A stretch of DNA of 64,000 nucleotides, from contig VSNK01000002.1 in NCBI GenBank assembly GCA_009774255.1, positions 17,566-81,565 on the forward strand, given 5' to 3'. The DNA comes from Faecalicatena sp. GTDB lineage: Bacteria; Bacillota; Clostridia; Lachnospirales; Lachnospiraceae. Position numbers and translations under genes: made by a program. Under the pieces are notes generated by a model. It was not told the origin of the DNA. It saw nothing but the letters and a program-made list of their open reading frames with translations, and made no database searches. Below, in pieces: positions 36,841 to 45,121 of the stretch. Within the stretch, counting starts at the first letter, position 1. Each line of letters begins with the position of its first letter.

Positions 36841-36963
36841 GCACTGTTTTCCCTGAGAGTTTCTCTTTGTCACGATATCCTTTTCCGGGTAAAAATTTAT
36901 GTATAAAATTCCTGTATCAGGGACATTCTGATTTTATATGGTTCACAATTTATTCACAAATTA

Positions 36964-36990
36964 TTAGCACTCTCTTGTTGACAGTGCTAA
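36964..36990 (+). promoter_or_regulatory. CIRCE operator (HrcA binding site) of hsp20
   Basis: TTAGCACTC (36964-36972), 9-base spacer, CAGTGCTAA (36982-36990): the CIRCE inverted repeat with one mismatch. It overlaps the -35 of the hsp20 promoter. Known biology: HrcA represses through CIRCE and is relieved by heat shock. hrcA is not in the window. Confidence 0.93.
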
Positions 36991-37006
36991 TAATTTGTGC
37001 TATAGT
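36978..37006 (+). promoter_or_regulatory. Promoter of hsp20
   Basis: Consensus -35 TTGACA (36978-36983), 17-base spacer, -10 TATAGT (37001-37006). The -35 lies inside CIRCE and the -10 inside a second palindrome (36994-37020). Confidence 0.85.
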
Positions 37007-37020
37007 TTCTATAGCACAAA
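36994..37020. promoter_or_regulatory. Perfect 12-bp palindrome over the hsp20 -10 box
   Basis: TTTGTGCTATAG (36994-37005) and CTATAGCACAAA (37009-37020) are exact inverse complements with a 3-base centre. The palindrome covers the -10 and the expected start of transcription. It could be a second repressor operator or a 5' stabilising hairpin. It does not match CtsR or CIRCE patterns. Confidence 0.7.
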
Positions 37021-37053
37021 GATAACAATAGTTTTCAAATGGAGGTATGACAT

Positions 37054-37473
37054 ATGTTATTATCAAACAGAAATTTTATAAACAGCTTTTTTAACGATCC
37101 GTTTTTTGAAAGGCCTTTTGAAAATACCACATCACAGATCATGAAGACAGATATACACGAAAACGATGCAAACTACGTGGTAGAGATGGAACTTCCCGGA
37201 TATAAAAAGGAAGATATCAAAGCCGATCTGAAAGACGGATATCTCACCATCACTGCATCAAAAAACGAATCAAAAGAAGAACACGATACCAAAGGAAAAT
37301 GCATCCGCAAAGAACGCTATACCGGTTCCTGCAACCGCAGCTTTTATGTCGGAAAGGAACTTACACAGGAAGATATTAAAGCTGCCTTCTCCGATGGCAT
37401 CCTGCGCCTTAACATTCCAAAGGAAGTTCCGAAGGCCATCGAGGAACAGCCAAAATATATCGCAATCGAATGA
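37054..37473 (+). CDS. Small heat-shock protein (Hsp20 / alpha-crystallin family)
   Basis: 139 residues. ATP-independent holdase that binds unfolding proteins as an oligomer. N-terminal arm (NFINSFFNDPFFERPF), alpha-crystallin domain from KTDIHENDANYVVEMELPGY to SDGILRLNIPK, and a C-terminal tail lacking a clear I-x-I/V except KYIAIE. ATG 37054 follows GGAGG. Controlled by CIRCE/HrcA plus an extra palindrome. Element B1 begins right at its stop codon, and a terminator follows. Confidence 0.95.
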   Translation: MLLSNRNFINSFFNDPFFERPFENTTSQIMKTDIHENDANYVVEMELPGYKKEDIKADLKDGYLTITASKNESKEEHDTKGKCIRKERYTGSCNRSFYVGKELTQEDIKAAFSDGILRLNIPKEVPKAIEEQPKYIAIE

Positions 37474-37585
37474 TACTCACGGCCGTGAGTATTGCGCCAG
37501 CCGCAGCCGCAAGGCGGCAGATTTCCTTATGCGGCTGTGTGCATCACATAATATTGAGCGGCAGATTTATCTGGCGCTCAGTATA
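37474..37585. mobile_element. Dispersed palindromic element, family B copy 1 (112 bp)
   Basis: Left end TACTCACGGC..., right end ...GCGCTCAGTATA. Shares with copies at 46492 and 57586 the blocks GCGCCAGCCGCAGCCGCAA, ATGCGGCTGTG and GCAGATTTATCTGGCGC. It lacks 11 bases in the left hairpin compared with copies 2 and 3. Outer GCGCCAG/CTGGCGC arms and inner GCCGC arms would fold in RNA. It begins directly after the hsp20 stop. No clear target duplication. Confidence 0.75.
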
Positions 37586-37590
37586 TAAAT

Positions 37591-37627
37591 GCCGATACGG
37601 GTCTTACATCCGTATCGGCTCTTTTTT
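37591..37627 (+). terminator. Intrinsic terminator of hsp20
   Basis: GCCGATACGG (37591-37600) pairs with CCGTATCGGC (37610-37619), followed by TCTTTTTT. Confidence 0.92.
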
Positions 37628-37667
37628 GCACATCTCTCATCATACTTTATCTTTTTAGTATGTATTC

Positions 37668-38303
37668 TTACTTTTCTACTCCGGCATTCTTGTAATAGTC
37701 ATCGAACATCGCGTTAACTGCATCGTGTGTATCGTGGCTGATACTCGGAAGTGACTTGCCCCATGCCGCAGTTGCCTGATCAAATCCCTTTTCCACAGCG
37801 TCCTGCATCTTCTTCATCATAGCAGTATCGTCACCTGCAATAGCCTTAGCCATATCGAAGATTCTCTGAGATGTCTGCTTCACTCCCCAATATCCGTCCT
37901 CGGAGATCGCCTGCTGAGCTTCTGCCTTTGTCTTCGCGTCTACAGTAAAGTTACCGCTTGCGATCTGACGCCAGAAGGCATCGCTGCCTGCCGTAAGTCC
38001 TGTGATTCCCTGCTTGTTGAATGTCTGCATCATCATATTGGTGAAGCGTGACATCTGGTTGTCCATGTCTGACTTCAGGCTTTCTACCAGAGCCGCCCTG
38101 TCAGCATCACTCATCTTCGTCGTTACTTTCGTGTCAGCGCTGAATTCTACACGGTCAGTATTGGGAGCTGCCGCACTCACTGCCGCGGAATCTGCCGAAC
38201 CATCCTTCTCGGAAGCAAGCCTGGAAGCTGCGGCCGCATTAGCTACATTAGCTGCATTGGTATTGGCAACATTATTATACAAATAGTCATTACTGATTTT
38301 CAC
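37668..38303 (-). CDS. Uncharacterised Ala-rich protein with helical C-terminus
   Basis: 211 residues, not recognised. The N-terminal 60 residues are low-complexity Asn/Ala/Ser with TDRVEFSADTK, a phrase reminiscent of proteins linked to flagella (FlgM-like DRVE-S), but homology is not established. The rest is predicted helical: SDADRAALVESLKSDMDNQM, FWRQIASGNFTVDAKTKAEAQQAISEDGYWGV and DAVNAMFDDYYKN. No signal peptide or membrane segment. The GTG at 38301-38303 follows AGGAGG with 7-base spacing, better than an upstream ATG at 38339. It is convergent with hsp20 and appears monocistronic. Confidence 0.75.
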   Translation of the reverse strand: MKISNDYLYNNVANTNAANVANAAAASRLASEKDGSADSAAVSAAAPNTDRVEFSADTKVTTKMSDADRAALVESLKSDMDNQMSRFTNMMMQTFNKQGITGLTAGSDAFWRQIASGNFTVDAKTKAEAQQAISEDGYWGVKQTSQRIFDMAKAIAGDDTAMMKKMQDAVEKGFDQATAAWGKSLPSISHDTHDAVNAMFDDYYKNAGVEK

Positions 38304-38405
38304 TTCATTTCCTCCTTTTCTTTTCATTAGGAAAACCAATTAACATCCCTCTGTACAATATATCGGCGTGAAGCCCCGAAAGTTAAGCAAAATATGGTAT
38401 TTTGA

Positions 38406-40826
38406 CTAAATCCTTCCGTTTCCCCAGAAAGTTTTCAATTTCTCATCCAGCGTCTCTAGTCTGCACTTTTGTATCCCCTTCCATTCTCTTGGGAAAGTCT
38501 CCTGATACTGCCGTCCCAGAAACCGTTCATCCAGCAGAAGGATCACCCCCTGATCTTCCTCCGTACGAATCACCCGTCCGGCAGACTGCAGTACTTTATT
38601 CATACCGGGATACAGGTATGAATAATCAAAACCGGACAGCTTTCTCCTGTCAAAGTAAGAACGCAGGATCTCACGGTCATTGCACACCTGGGGAAGACCT
38701 GTCCCCACGATCACTGCTCCGATCAGCCGGTCCTTTGTCAGATCAATCCCCTCTGAAAAGATCCCTCCCATCACACAGAAGCCTGCGAGAGAGCCCTCTC
38801 TCTCTTCCTCAAAGTTCTCCAGAAAGATCTCCCTTGCCTCTTCTCCCATCCGCTGTGTCTGGATGATACATTCGATTTCCTCTTCCGCCTCCATCTCTGT
38901 CTGAAAGAATTCATATACGTCTTCCAAAAAACGATAAGATGGAAAGAAGATCATATAATTGCCCTTTTTCGCTCGGATGGTCCGCAGGATATACCGCGCA
39001 ATCTTCTGATACATTCCCTTTCCGCGCATGGTATACCTCGTACTGACATCCGTCGCCAGAAGAATCAACCTGTTCTCTGCGGGAAAGTGAGACTCTGCAT
39101 AGACTGCATAATCCTCCTTTTCCACACTCAGCAGCTTTTTATAATATTGGATCGGAAGTAATGTAGCAGAAAAGAATATCGTACTGTTTCCCTGTTCCAG
39201 ATAAGCCTGCAGATTCACCGAAGGATTTACACAGAGCAGCTTCAGCCTGAACCGTCCCTGCCGTTCCAGCTCCGCATACACTGTATAGTTATCATCCAAT
39301 ATATCATAAATGTTCAGGAAATCCCTCACCTGAAAATAAAACTCCAGAACTTCCTCCCTCTTATCCGGATCCCGGCATTCCTCCAGATAGTGCTCCAGCT
39401 CTCCAAACACATTCATCAATTTCAGCGAAATATGAGCTACACTGTCCACGACCTGATATCCGCTGACTTCACACTCGGATCTGTCTGCCGTATTCAGTAT
39501 CATATAATCTTCACACTCCCGCTTCATCTCCAGAAGCTGCCGGTTGCACTCTTCCAGCCGTTTCGCCAGCTTCGGATCTTCTGTCTTCACGAGCCTCCTG
39601 ATTCTTAAAATATCTTCTTTATAAATCTCGGCACTGTACATTTCCCGTCCGCGTTCCACCAGGTTATGTGCCTCATCCACCAGAAACAGATAGCCCCCCT
39701 TGTTCCCCTCTGAGAAAAAACGTTTTAGATGCGCATTCGGATCAAACACATAATTATAATCACAGATCACGGCATCTACCCAGATCGATACATCCAGTGA
39801 CATTTCGAAAGGACATACCCGATATCTCTCCGCCTGCGCTTCGAGTACACTTCTCGTCAGCTCACAGCCTTTCGTGATCAGATCGAACACTGCGTCATTG
39901 ACCCGGTCAAAATGCCCTTTTGCATAGGGACACGCATCCGGGTTGCACTCTGTATTCTCGCAAAAACAGATTTTTTCCTTTGCGGTCAGCGTGATCGTCT
40001 TAAAAAGAAGCCCCTGGCTCCGCAGCGTCTGAAACGCCTGCTCCGCCACCGTCCGGGTGATAGTCTTCGCCGTGAGATAGAAGATCTTCTCTCCCAGATC
40101 CTCTCCTATAGCCCGCACCGCCGGAAAAACGGTTGCCATCGTCTTTCCCACTCCGGTAGGCGCCTGGATGAACAGCTTTTTCCGGCGCAAGATCGTGCGG
40201 TATACGGCGGCCGCCAGCTCCCTCTGGCCCTCGCGGTAAGGAAACGGAAATTCCGTCCTGCGGATAGATTCCTTTCGCTTATTTCTCCATTCGATCTGAA
40301 ATCCTGCCCACTTTTCATAGGCATGGATCAGCTCGCCAAACCATAGTTTTAGCTCCTCACAGCGATATGACTGCCGAAATCGTTTGATCTCCTCCGTTTC
40401 CAGATTGCAGTAGGTCATCTGTACATCTATCTCTTCCATCGTGTTCTGGGAAGCATACATGTATGCATAGCACTTCGCCTGAGCCAGATGGATGCCCGCA
40501 GGCTCTCTGACCTGTTCCAGATCCCGCAGGACTCCCTTGATCTCGTCAATGACTGTCCGGCCTTCTTCCACAAAGATGCCGTCTGCGCGTCCTTCCACCT
40601 GAAGAATGAAACCATCGCAGGGACACTGTTGCTTTAACGGAACTTCCGCACGATAACCGGAACCCATCCGCTTCTGGAGCTTGCGGTGGATTCTGCTTCC
40701 CTGCTGCATGGCATCCCGTTCCATACCGCCTGTAGTTCGATTGTCAATATCCCCCTCGCGAAGAATGAACTCCACAAGATTCCGGACCGAAATTTTAATC
40801 ACCTGTTCTGCTTCCATTTTTCCCAT
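38406..40826 (-). CDS. Rad3/XPD-type DNA helicase (DinG-like) with N-terminal PD-(D/E)XK nuclease-like domain
   Basis: 806 residues. Residues ~1-150 resemble a RecB/Cas4-type nuclease: SRIHRKLQKR, VEGRADGIFVEEG then TVIDEIKGV (Asp...Glu-x-Lys). The helicase follows: FPYREGQRELAAAVYRTI, Walker A APTGVGKTMATVFP (~222), four cysteines ICFCENTECNPDACPY for a likely [4Fe-4S] cluster, DEAH box FLVDEAHN, FFSATLLP, and motif VI QSAGRVIRTEEDQG. It probably unwinds and processes damaged or branched DNA. ATG at 40826 and another three codons later (GGAAAG 9 bases upstream) are both possible starts. No LexA box was seen upstream. Confidence 0.92.
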   Translation of the reverse strand: MGKMEAEQVIKISVRNLVEFILREGDIDNRTTGGMERDAMQQGSRIHRKLQKRMGSGYRAEVPLKQQCPCDGFILQVEGRADGIFVEEGRTVIDEIKGVLRDLEQVREPAGIHLAQAKCYAYMYASQNTMEEIDVQMTYCNLETEEIKRFRQSYRCEELKLWFGELIHAYEKWAGFQIEWRNKRKESIRRTEFPFPYREGQRELAAAVYRTILRRKKLFIQAPTGVGKTMATVFPAVRAIGEDLGEKIFYLTAKTITRTVAEQAFQTLRSQGLLFKTITLTAKEKICFCENTECNPDACPYAKGHFDRVNDAVFDLITKGCELTRSVLEAQAERYRVCPFEMSLDVSIWVDAVICDYNYVFDPNAHLKRFFSEGNKGGYLFLVDEAHNLVERGREMYSAEIYKEDILRIRRLVKTEDPKLAKRLEECNRQLLEMKRECEDYMILNTADRSECEVSGYQVVDSVAHISLKLMNVFGELEHYLEECRDPDKREEVLEFYFQVRDFLNIYDILDDNYTVYAELERQGRFRLKLLCVNPSVNLQAYLEQGNSTIFFSATLLPIQYYKKLLSVEKEDYAVYAESHFPAENRLILLATDVSTRYTMRGKGMYQKIARYILRTIRAKKGNYMIFFPSYRFLEDVYEFFQTEMEAEEEIECIIQTQRMGEEAREIFLENFEEEREGSLAGFCVMGGIFSEGIDLTKDRLIGAVIVGTGLPQVCNDREILRSYFDRRKLSGFDYSYLYPGMNKVLQSAGRVIRTEEDQGVILLLDERFLGRQYQETFPREWKGIQKCRLETLDEKLKTFWGNGRI

Positions 40827-40891
40827 CTTTCCAGTTGCTTGTTGCAGGTGACACCTTTACCATGCATACCCTGCAACTCACGCCGCCATTT

Positions 40892-40916
40892 GTTACTATT
40901 CACGGCTCATTGTAAC
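40892..40916. repeat. Degenerate solo terminus related to family A
   Basis: GTTACTATTCACGGCTCATTGTAAC, 25 bases, resembles the GTTACTGTTCAC ends of family A joined tail to tail. It lies in the 120-base spacer between the histidine-kinase stop and the helicase start. No duplication flanks it. Confidence 0.35.
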
Positions 40917-40949
40917 GACAAAATGCCTTCTTTCTTCATGTCTCTTTTA

Positions 40950-41801
40950 TTATACCACAACTGTAATATGGATGTAATTTTTTTCTTCTATGATCTCCTG
41001 AGCGACCGTAATTTCTCCGTTTGCTTTTTGTATCAGAGATTTGACACGTGCAAGTCCGATGCCGCGTCTTCCGGCCTTCGCATCCTTCGTCGTATACCCG
41101 TTTTCGAAAAATTTTTCCAATTCCTCAAAGGGAAGCCTCCGGTATTCATTCAGGATTTCAAACACCATCTTATCCTCCCGGGAATCCAGAAATATTTTGA
41201 CCCGGCCTCCCGCTTCCATGGAAGCTTCGTAGGCATTGTCTACCAGTACCCCCACAATCTCGATCAGACTGTGCTCGGAAGTTCCGGACAGGATCTGCCA
41301 GTTGCGCACCTCGACGTCTGTGTCTATATTTTCCGGAGAGCTGACAATCTTACTGTACAGAAATCCTGCCAAAACCTTATCGCTGATTCTCAGAAGAGGC
41401 AGAAACTTACTGGCGCTGTCGCGGCGAATGTCCAAAATATACTGTGACTGCTTCTCCACCAGTTCCTCATAATTGTCTACCGTCAGATGCATATTCAGGA
41501 TCGCATTGATATGATTGTCAAATTCATGCTGCCTGGCCCGTATTTCCTTGACCAGCTCTTCCAATGGCCGGATATAGAGCCGGTACATCTTCAGTTCCTT
41601 TTCCTGATTTCGGATCAGGTCACTGCTGATCTTCCAGTCTATCGCTCCCCATATGATTCCTGTCATGACCAGGATGAACACAATGATCATTTTTATATTC
41701 AGCGTGCCGCTAAACATCAGATCTGTCACCAGATATAGTCCAATTAACATAGATAACGTACATAAAATTCTATAGATGAGCTTATTGCTGACTTTCACCA
41801 T
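40950..41801 (-). CDS. GHKL-type sensor histidine kinase
   Basis: 283 residues. Two transmembrane segments at the N-terminus (ILCTLSMLIGLYLVTDLMF; IKMIIVFILVMTGIIWGAI), no large sensor domain, then the phospho-acceptor helix with RQHEFDNHINAILNM and a GHKL ATPase (VGVLVDNAYEAS N-box; GRRGIGLARVKSLIQ G-box). AgrC/VirS-type partners for LytTR regulators are built this way. Its start lies 20 bases inside the end of the regulator gene, so the two are coupled. The signal is unknown; context suggests membrane stress. Confidence 0.9.
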   Translation of the reverse strand: MVKVSNKLIYRILCTLSMLIGLYLVTDLMFSGTLNIKMIIVFILVMTGIIWGAIDWKISSDLIRNQEKELKMYRLYIRPLEELVKEIRARQHEFDNHINAILNMHLTVDNYEELVEKQSQYILDIRRDSASKFLPLLRISDKVLAGFLYSKIVSSPENIDTDVEVRNWQILSGTSEHSLIEIVGVLVDNAYEASMEAGGRVKIFLDSREDKMVFEILNEYRRLPFEELEKFFENGYTTKDAKAGRRGIGLARVKSLIQKANGEITVAQEIIEEKNYIHITVVV

Positions 41802-42516
41802 GCAGGAGCCTCCTGACCTCCGGTTTGAATGTGACCCCGATATCGATCCACTCCGAGGAGCCTTCCACCTGGATCACCTGGTTGACCAGATCATAATACT
41901 TAACGGCACTTCGATTTACCACGAATGTCCTGTGACACTGAAAGAACATATCCTCTGGCAGCTTTTCAAGCAGCTTATGGATGGAGAGATACGGCACTTC
42001 AATCTGTTCCTCTTTGAGATAGATACACACCCCTCTCGGAATCGCCCGAAAGAACCGGATCTCGTCGCAGAATATTTTATAATTGATCCCATTTCTTTTT
42101 ACCATGATGAAGGACCTTTTTTCCGTATGAAGGTGGAATAAGACCTTACGGACGATCTCCTCTATCTCCGTCTGTACGTAAGGCTTCACCACATATTGGT
42201 AGCAATGCAGCTTCCGGTAAGCCTCCATCTCCAGTCCGGCAACCGAGGTGATCATCACCAGCGGCGTGAACTCATACCGCCGGATCCTCCGGAGCTCTTC
42301 CGCAAACAGGAAACCGGATGTATCCCCATTTTCGCCTGGCTTTAGATTCACGTCCAGAAAGAATAGATCAAAAGAAACGGTGCCGTCAAGCAGCAGCCTG
42401 GCTTCCGCCAGGTCTGCTGCCGCATCCACCGTGATCTCTGCGGAAATGTTCCGCAGCATTTTTTTCAGGGCTTTCCTGCTTTCGCTCTCATCTTCCAGTA
42501 TCAGTATTCTTGCCAT
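41782..42516 (-). CDS. LytTR-family response regulator
   Basis: 244 residues. Receiver domain (RILILEDESESRKAL; phospho-acceptor Asp in LFFLDVNLKPGENG; conserved Lys in VVKPYVQ) and a C-terminal LytTR DNA-binding domain (IPRGVCIYLKEEQIEVPYLS, FFQCHRTFVVNRSAVKYY). The ATG at 42514-42516 is favoured over an upstream ATG at 42543, which would overlap the SPFH gene; GGAG is about 10 bases before it. It sits between an SPFH gene and its kinase on the same strand. Confidence 0.92.
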   Translation of the reverse strand: MARILILEDESESRKALKKMLRNISAEITVDAAADLAEARLLLDGTVSFDLFFLDVNLKPGENGDTSGFLFAEELRRIRRYEFTPLVMITSVAGLEMEAYRKLHCYQYVVKPYVQTEIEEIVRKVLFHLHTEKRSFIMVKRNGINYKIFCDEIRFFRAIPRGVCIYLKEEQIEVPYLSIHKLLEKLPEDMFFQCHRTFVVNRSAVKYYDLVNQVIQVEGSSEWIDIGVTFKPEVRRLLHGESQQ

Positions 42517-42523
42517 CCCTTGT

Positions 42524-43468
42524 TCACTCCGGCCTTGCGTCATCTATACGTGCAACTTCTGCGATGGTCTTCGTCAGTCCTGCGATTCCCTGCAGTTCGG
42601 ACGGAATAATGATCTTCGTGGCCTGGCCGTCAGCCGCTTTTACAAATGCCTCCAGACTCTTGAGTGTCAGAACTGCCTGATCCGCGCCTGCCGCTTTCAC
42701 AAACTCAATACCCTCCGCAGTTGCTTTCTGTACCGTACGGATCGCTTCCGCCTGGCCTTCCGCCTCCCGGATCCGTTTCTGCTTTTCCGCTTCCGCTTTC
42801 AGAATCGCCGCCTCCTTAGAAGCCTCTGCTTCCAGGATTACGGATTCCTTCTCACCTTCCGCTACAAGTATGGTAGATTTCTTCTCGCCTTCCGCGCGAA
42901 GAATTGCCTCTCTTCTCTCACGCTCCGCTTTCATCTGCTTTTCCATGGCATCCTGGATTGCCTTCGGAGGCATGATATTTTTCAGTTCCACACGGTTGAC
43001 CTTGATTCCCCATTCGTCCGTCGCGATATCCAGAATCGTCCGCATCTTTGTGTTGATCGTCTCTCTGGAAGTCAGTGTCTCATCCAGTTCAAGGTCGCCG
43101 ATGATATTACGCAGTGTCGTGGCAGTCAGATTCTCGATCGCCGCAATGGGACTCTCCACACCGTATGCATATTTCTTTGGATCCGTGATCTGGAAGAATA
43201 CGACCGTATCTATCTGCATCGTAACGTTATCCTTCGTAATCACAGCCTGCGGATCAAAATCAACGACCTGTTCCTTCAAAGAAACTTTTTTTGCCACCTT
43301 ATCCAGAATCGGCATCTTAAAATGCAGCCCTACGCTCCACGTTTCCTTATATCCGCCCAGGCGTTCCAGGACATAGGCATGTGCCTGAGGCACGATCTTG
43401 ATATTTGAAATAAGAATTAAAAGAACAATGATCAAGATGATAATGACAATAATGATTCCAAGATTCAT
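42524..43468 (-). CDS. SPFH/Band-7 membrane protein (QmcA/stomatin-like)
   Basis: 314 residues. N-terminal transmembrane segment (LGIIIVIIILIIVLLILIS), a prohibitin-homology domain (VPQAHAYVLERLGGYKETW, FDPQAVITKDNVTMQIDTVV, GDLELDETLTSRETIN), and a long Ala/Glu/Lys coiled coil (~175-260). The C-terminal part holds LEAFVKAADGQATKIIIPSE. Such proteins form oligomeric membrane microdomain scaffolds and are usually paired with NfeD, encoded 3 bases upstream here. Confidence 0.94.
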   Translation of the reverse strand: MNLGIIIVIIILIIVLLILISNIKIVPQAHAYVLERLGGYKETWSVGLHFKMPILDKVAKKVSLKEQVVDFDPQAVITKDNVTMQIDTVVFFQITDPKKYAYGVESPIAAIENLTATTLRNIIGDLELDETLTSRETINTKMRTILDIATDEWGIKVNRVELKNIMPPKAIQDAMEKQMKAERERREAILRAEGEKKSTILVAEGEKESVILEAEASKEAAILKAEAEKQKRIREAEGQAEAIRTVQKATAEGIEFVKAAGADQAVLTLKSLEAFVKAADGQATKIIIPSELQGIAGLTKTIAEVARIDDARPE

Positions 43469-43471
43469 ACT

Positions 43472-43915
43472 CTATTCCTCCTCATACTTTTTTACAATCA
43501 GCTTTACCCCTGAGATATTCACGACCTTTGCCAGATCCCCCGGCTGCAGAATGACTTTGTCGTCCTCTGTCCGGGCCATCCATTCCAGCCCGTTCACAAC
43601 TGCGGTTCCCAGCTCCTGCCGGTTATTCACGGTCTCTGTTATTCTAACCACTTTTCCGATAATTCCCTCATAATTTGTTTTTTCATGATGGGAATTTATG
43701 TATTTTACCGCAAACGGGCGGGTAAAAATCAGCAGTAAGAATGATACGGCCAGAAAAGCTCCTGTCTGCCACCAGATATCCAGCCCTGCTATATTGAAGA
43801 GCAATGCGGCCACCGCTCCTCCGGCCATCCAGATCGACGTCAGCCCGACAGTCGCGATCTCAATAATAAGAAACAAAATCAGCAGTCCGAGCCATATAAA
43901 AACCTCTCTCTCCAT
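43472..43915 (-). CDS. NfeD-like membrane protein
   Basis: 147 residues. Two to three transmembrane segments (FIWLGLLILFLIIEIATVGLTS; WMAGGAVAALLFNIAGL; GAFLAVSFLLLIFT) followed by an OB-fold domain (GIIGKVVRITETVNN, LGTAVVNGLEWMART, GDLAKVVNISGVKLIVKKYE). It is the short form lacking the ClpP-like protease. ATG 43913-43915 has GGAGGTAG upstream. First gene of the NfeD-SPFH-LytTR-GHKL operon; element C2 starts 40 bases upstream. Confidence 0.92.
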   Translation of the reverse strand: MEREVFIWLGLLILFLIIEIATVGLTSIWMAGGAVAALLFNIAGLDIWWQTGAFLAVSFLLLIFTRPFAVKYINSHHEKTNYEGIIGKVVRITETVNNRQELGTAVVNGLEWMARTEDDKVILQPGDLAKVVNISGVKLIVKKYEEE

Positions 43916-43955
43916 GCTACCTCCTTCTTTCCGTATAGTTTCATCCGGTGTACCG

Positions 43956-44165
43956 TAAGGAACTGTCCCTAAATAACTTACAACTTTGACTCGTCTAAAA
44001 CTTCATATACTGCGTTGGTCTACACTCCGTTTCGGTCCGCGCTAAACGTGTGTCGCTGGCACACAGCGCCGTCAATCGACGTACCCCGGTACGCCTCATT
44101 CCTCCGCCTTGCATATGAAGTTTTATCCTGAGTCATAGTTGCATGTTATTTTGTGACAGTTCCTA
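43956..44165. mobile_element. Dispersed element, family C copy 2 (210 bp)
   Basis: Ends TAAGGAACTGTCCCTAAATA and its imperfect complement GTGACAGTTCCTA. The core (44005-44112) is nearly identical to copy 1 at 19977-20186. Arms extend about 50 bases (AACTTCATATAC against GCATATGAAGTT), so the whole element could fold into one long hairpin. It fills most of the 339-base spacer between nfeD and the DUF4130 gene; I see nothing else in the remaining 44166-44254. Confidence 0.8.
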
Positions 44166-44254
44166 AGTGAGAATACGAGTAACTCCCTGATGTTGATTCT
44201 ATCTTAATCTGTCAGGCTTGATAATACAATAGTTTTTGCGCGAATGCAGTGTTT

Positions 44255-45046
44255 TTATGCTTTAATGAAATCAGGCTCCCGGATCGGCCCAAACTCCGTC
44301 ATATCCTGCCGGAAATGAAGCGGCAGATGGGTTCTCTGGCAGGTCGGATTCTCCCGCTCCTTTATGGCAATCGACTGGAAAAATCCCTGCCACAGCTTCT
44401 CAAATTCAGCCTCCGCTTTTGATATTTTTTCCGCTTCTTCCCGATTCAGACACTCTCCGCTTACAAGCACCCACGGATGCCTGTCGCGGTGTACGATGAA
44501 CTCCTGGTGTGTCTTATCATAGATCATCCAGTTTTCCAGCGGAAAGCGATCCGTAAAATGATCTGCGATACAGGTCAGCACCCTGCTCTTAGGTGTGATC
44601 TCTGAAAAGAGCACTCCATTCTCCAGCTCACGGAAACGAATAAACTCCATGAACTGATGGGCTTCATTTGCCACCTTTCTGCTTAGTTCAAACACACAGG
44701 CTACATCGGGATCAGACAGATGTTCCATGATCCTTTTACTGTTTCCAACCGTACGCGCAGCCTGCATGACATGGAACACCGCTTCCGCCTTTTTGGAATG
44801 TTCTGATAAAAGCGCGTGATAAATATCCCAATACGTGTTATAACCCATATGATTTCGAATCAGCTTTTCCACAGCCAGAGCCTTACGCTCCTCTTCCCTG
44901 ACTTCCGCATACTCGCAGAACAGCTGTGTATCCAGCCTCCCCCTCAGTTCGATTCCCGCCTCCTTGTCCCGGCTTTCCTTCCAGGCGTCATAGATTGCGG
45001 AAAAGATCCCGGTTATCGTGTCATTGCAGATATATACTTTTTTCAT
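44255..45046 (-). CDS. TIGR03915/DUF4130 family DNA-metabolism protein
   Basis: 263 residues. Family of unknown activity that co-occurs with the radical SAM protein TIGR03916 and, in other genomes, a uracil-DNA-glycosylase-like domain. Recognised segments: VYICNDTITGIFSAIYDAW at the start, VRNHMGYNTYWDIYHALLSEH-like region, ANEAHQFMEFIRFRELENG, ITPKSRVLTCIADHFTDRFP and NWMIYDKTHQEFIVHR. Lies 75 bases downstream of the radical SAM gene, same strand. Role in DNA repair or base modification is inferred from the pairing and from the promoter boxes upstream. Confidence 0.88.
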   Translation of the reverse strand: MKKVYICNDTITGIFSAIYDAWKESRDKEAGIELRGRLDTQLFCEYAEVREEERKALAVEKLIRNHMGYNTYWDIYHALLSEHSKKAEAVFHVMQAARTVGNSKRIMEHLSDPDVACVFELSRKVANEAHQFMEFIRFRELENGVLFSEITPKSRVLTCIADHFTDRFPLENWMIYDKTHQEFIVHRDRHPWVLVSGECLNREEAEKISKAEAEFEKLWQGFFQSIAIKERENPTCQRTHLPLHFRQDMTEFGPIREPDFIKA

Positions 45047-45121
45047 ACTGAGCTCACCCCAATCTCAACATGTTTATGATTGTTTTCTTTCCGCACCGGA
45101 ATCCTTCATCCGTTCTTCCTG

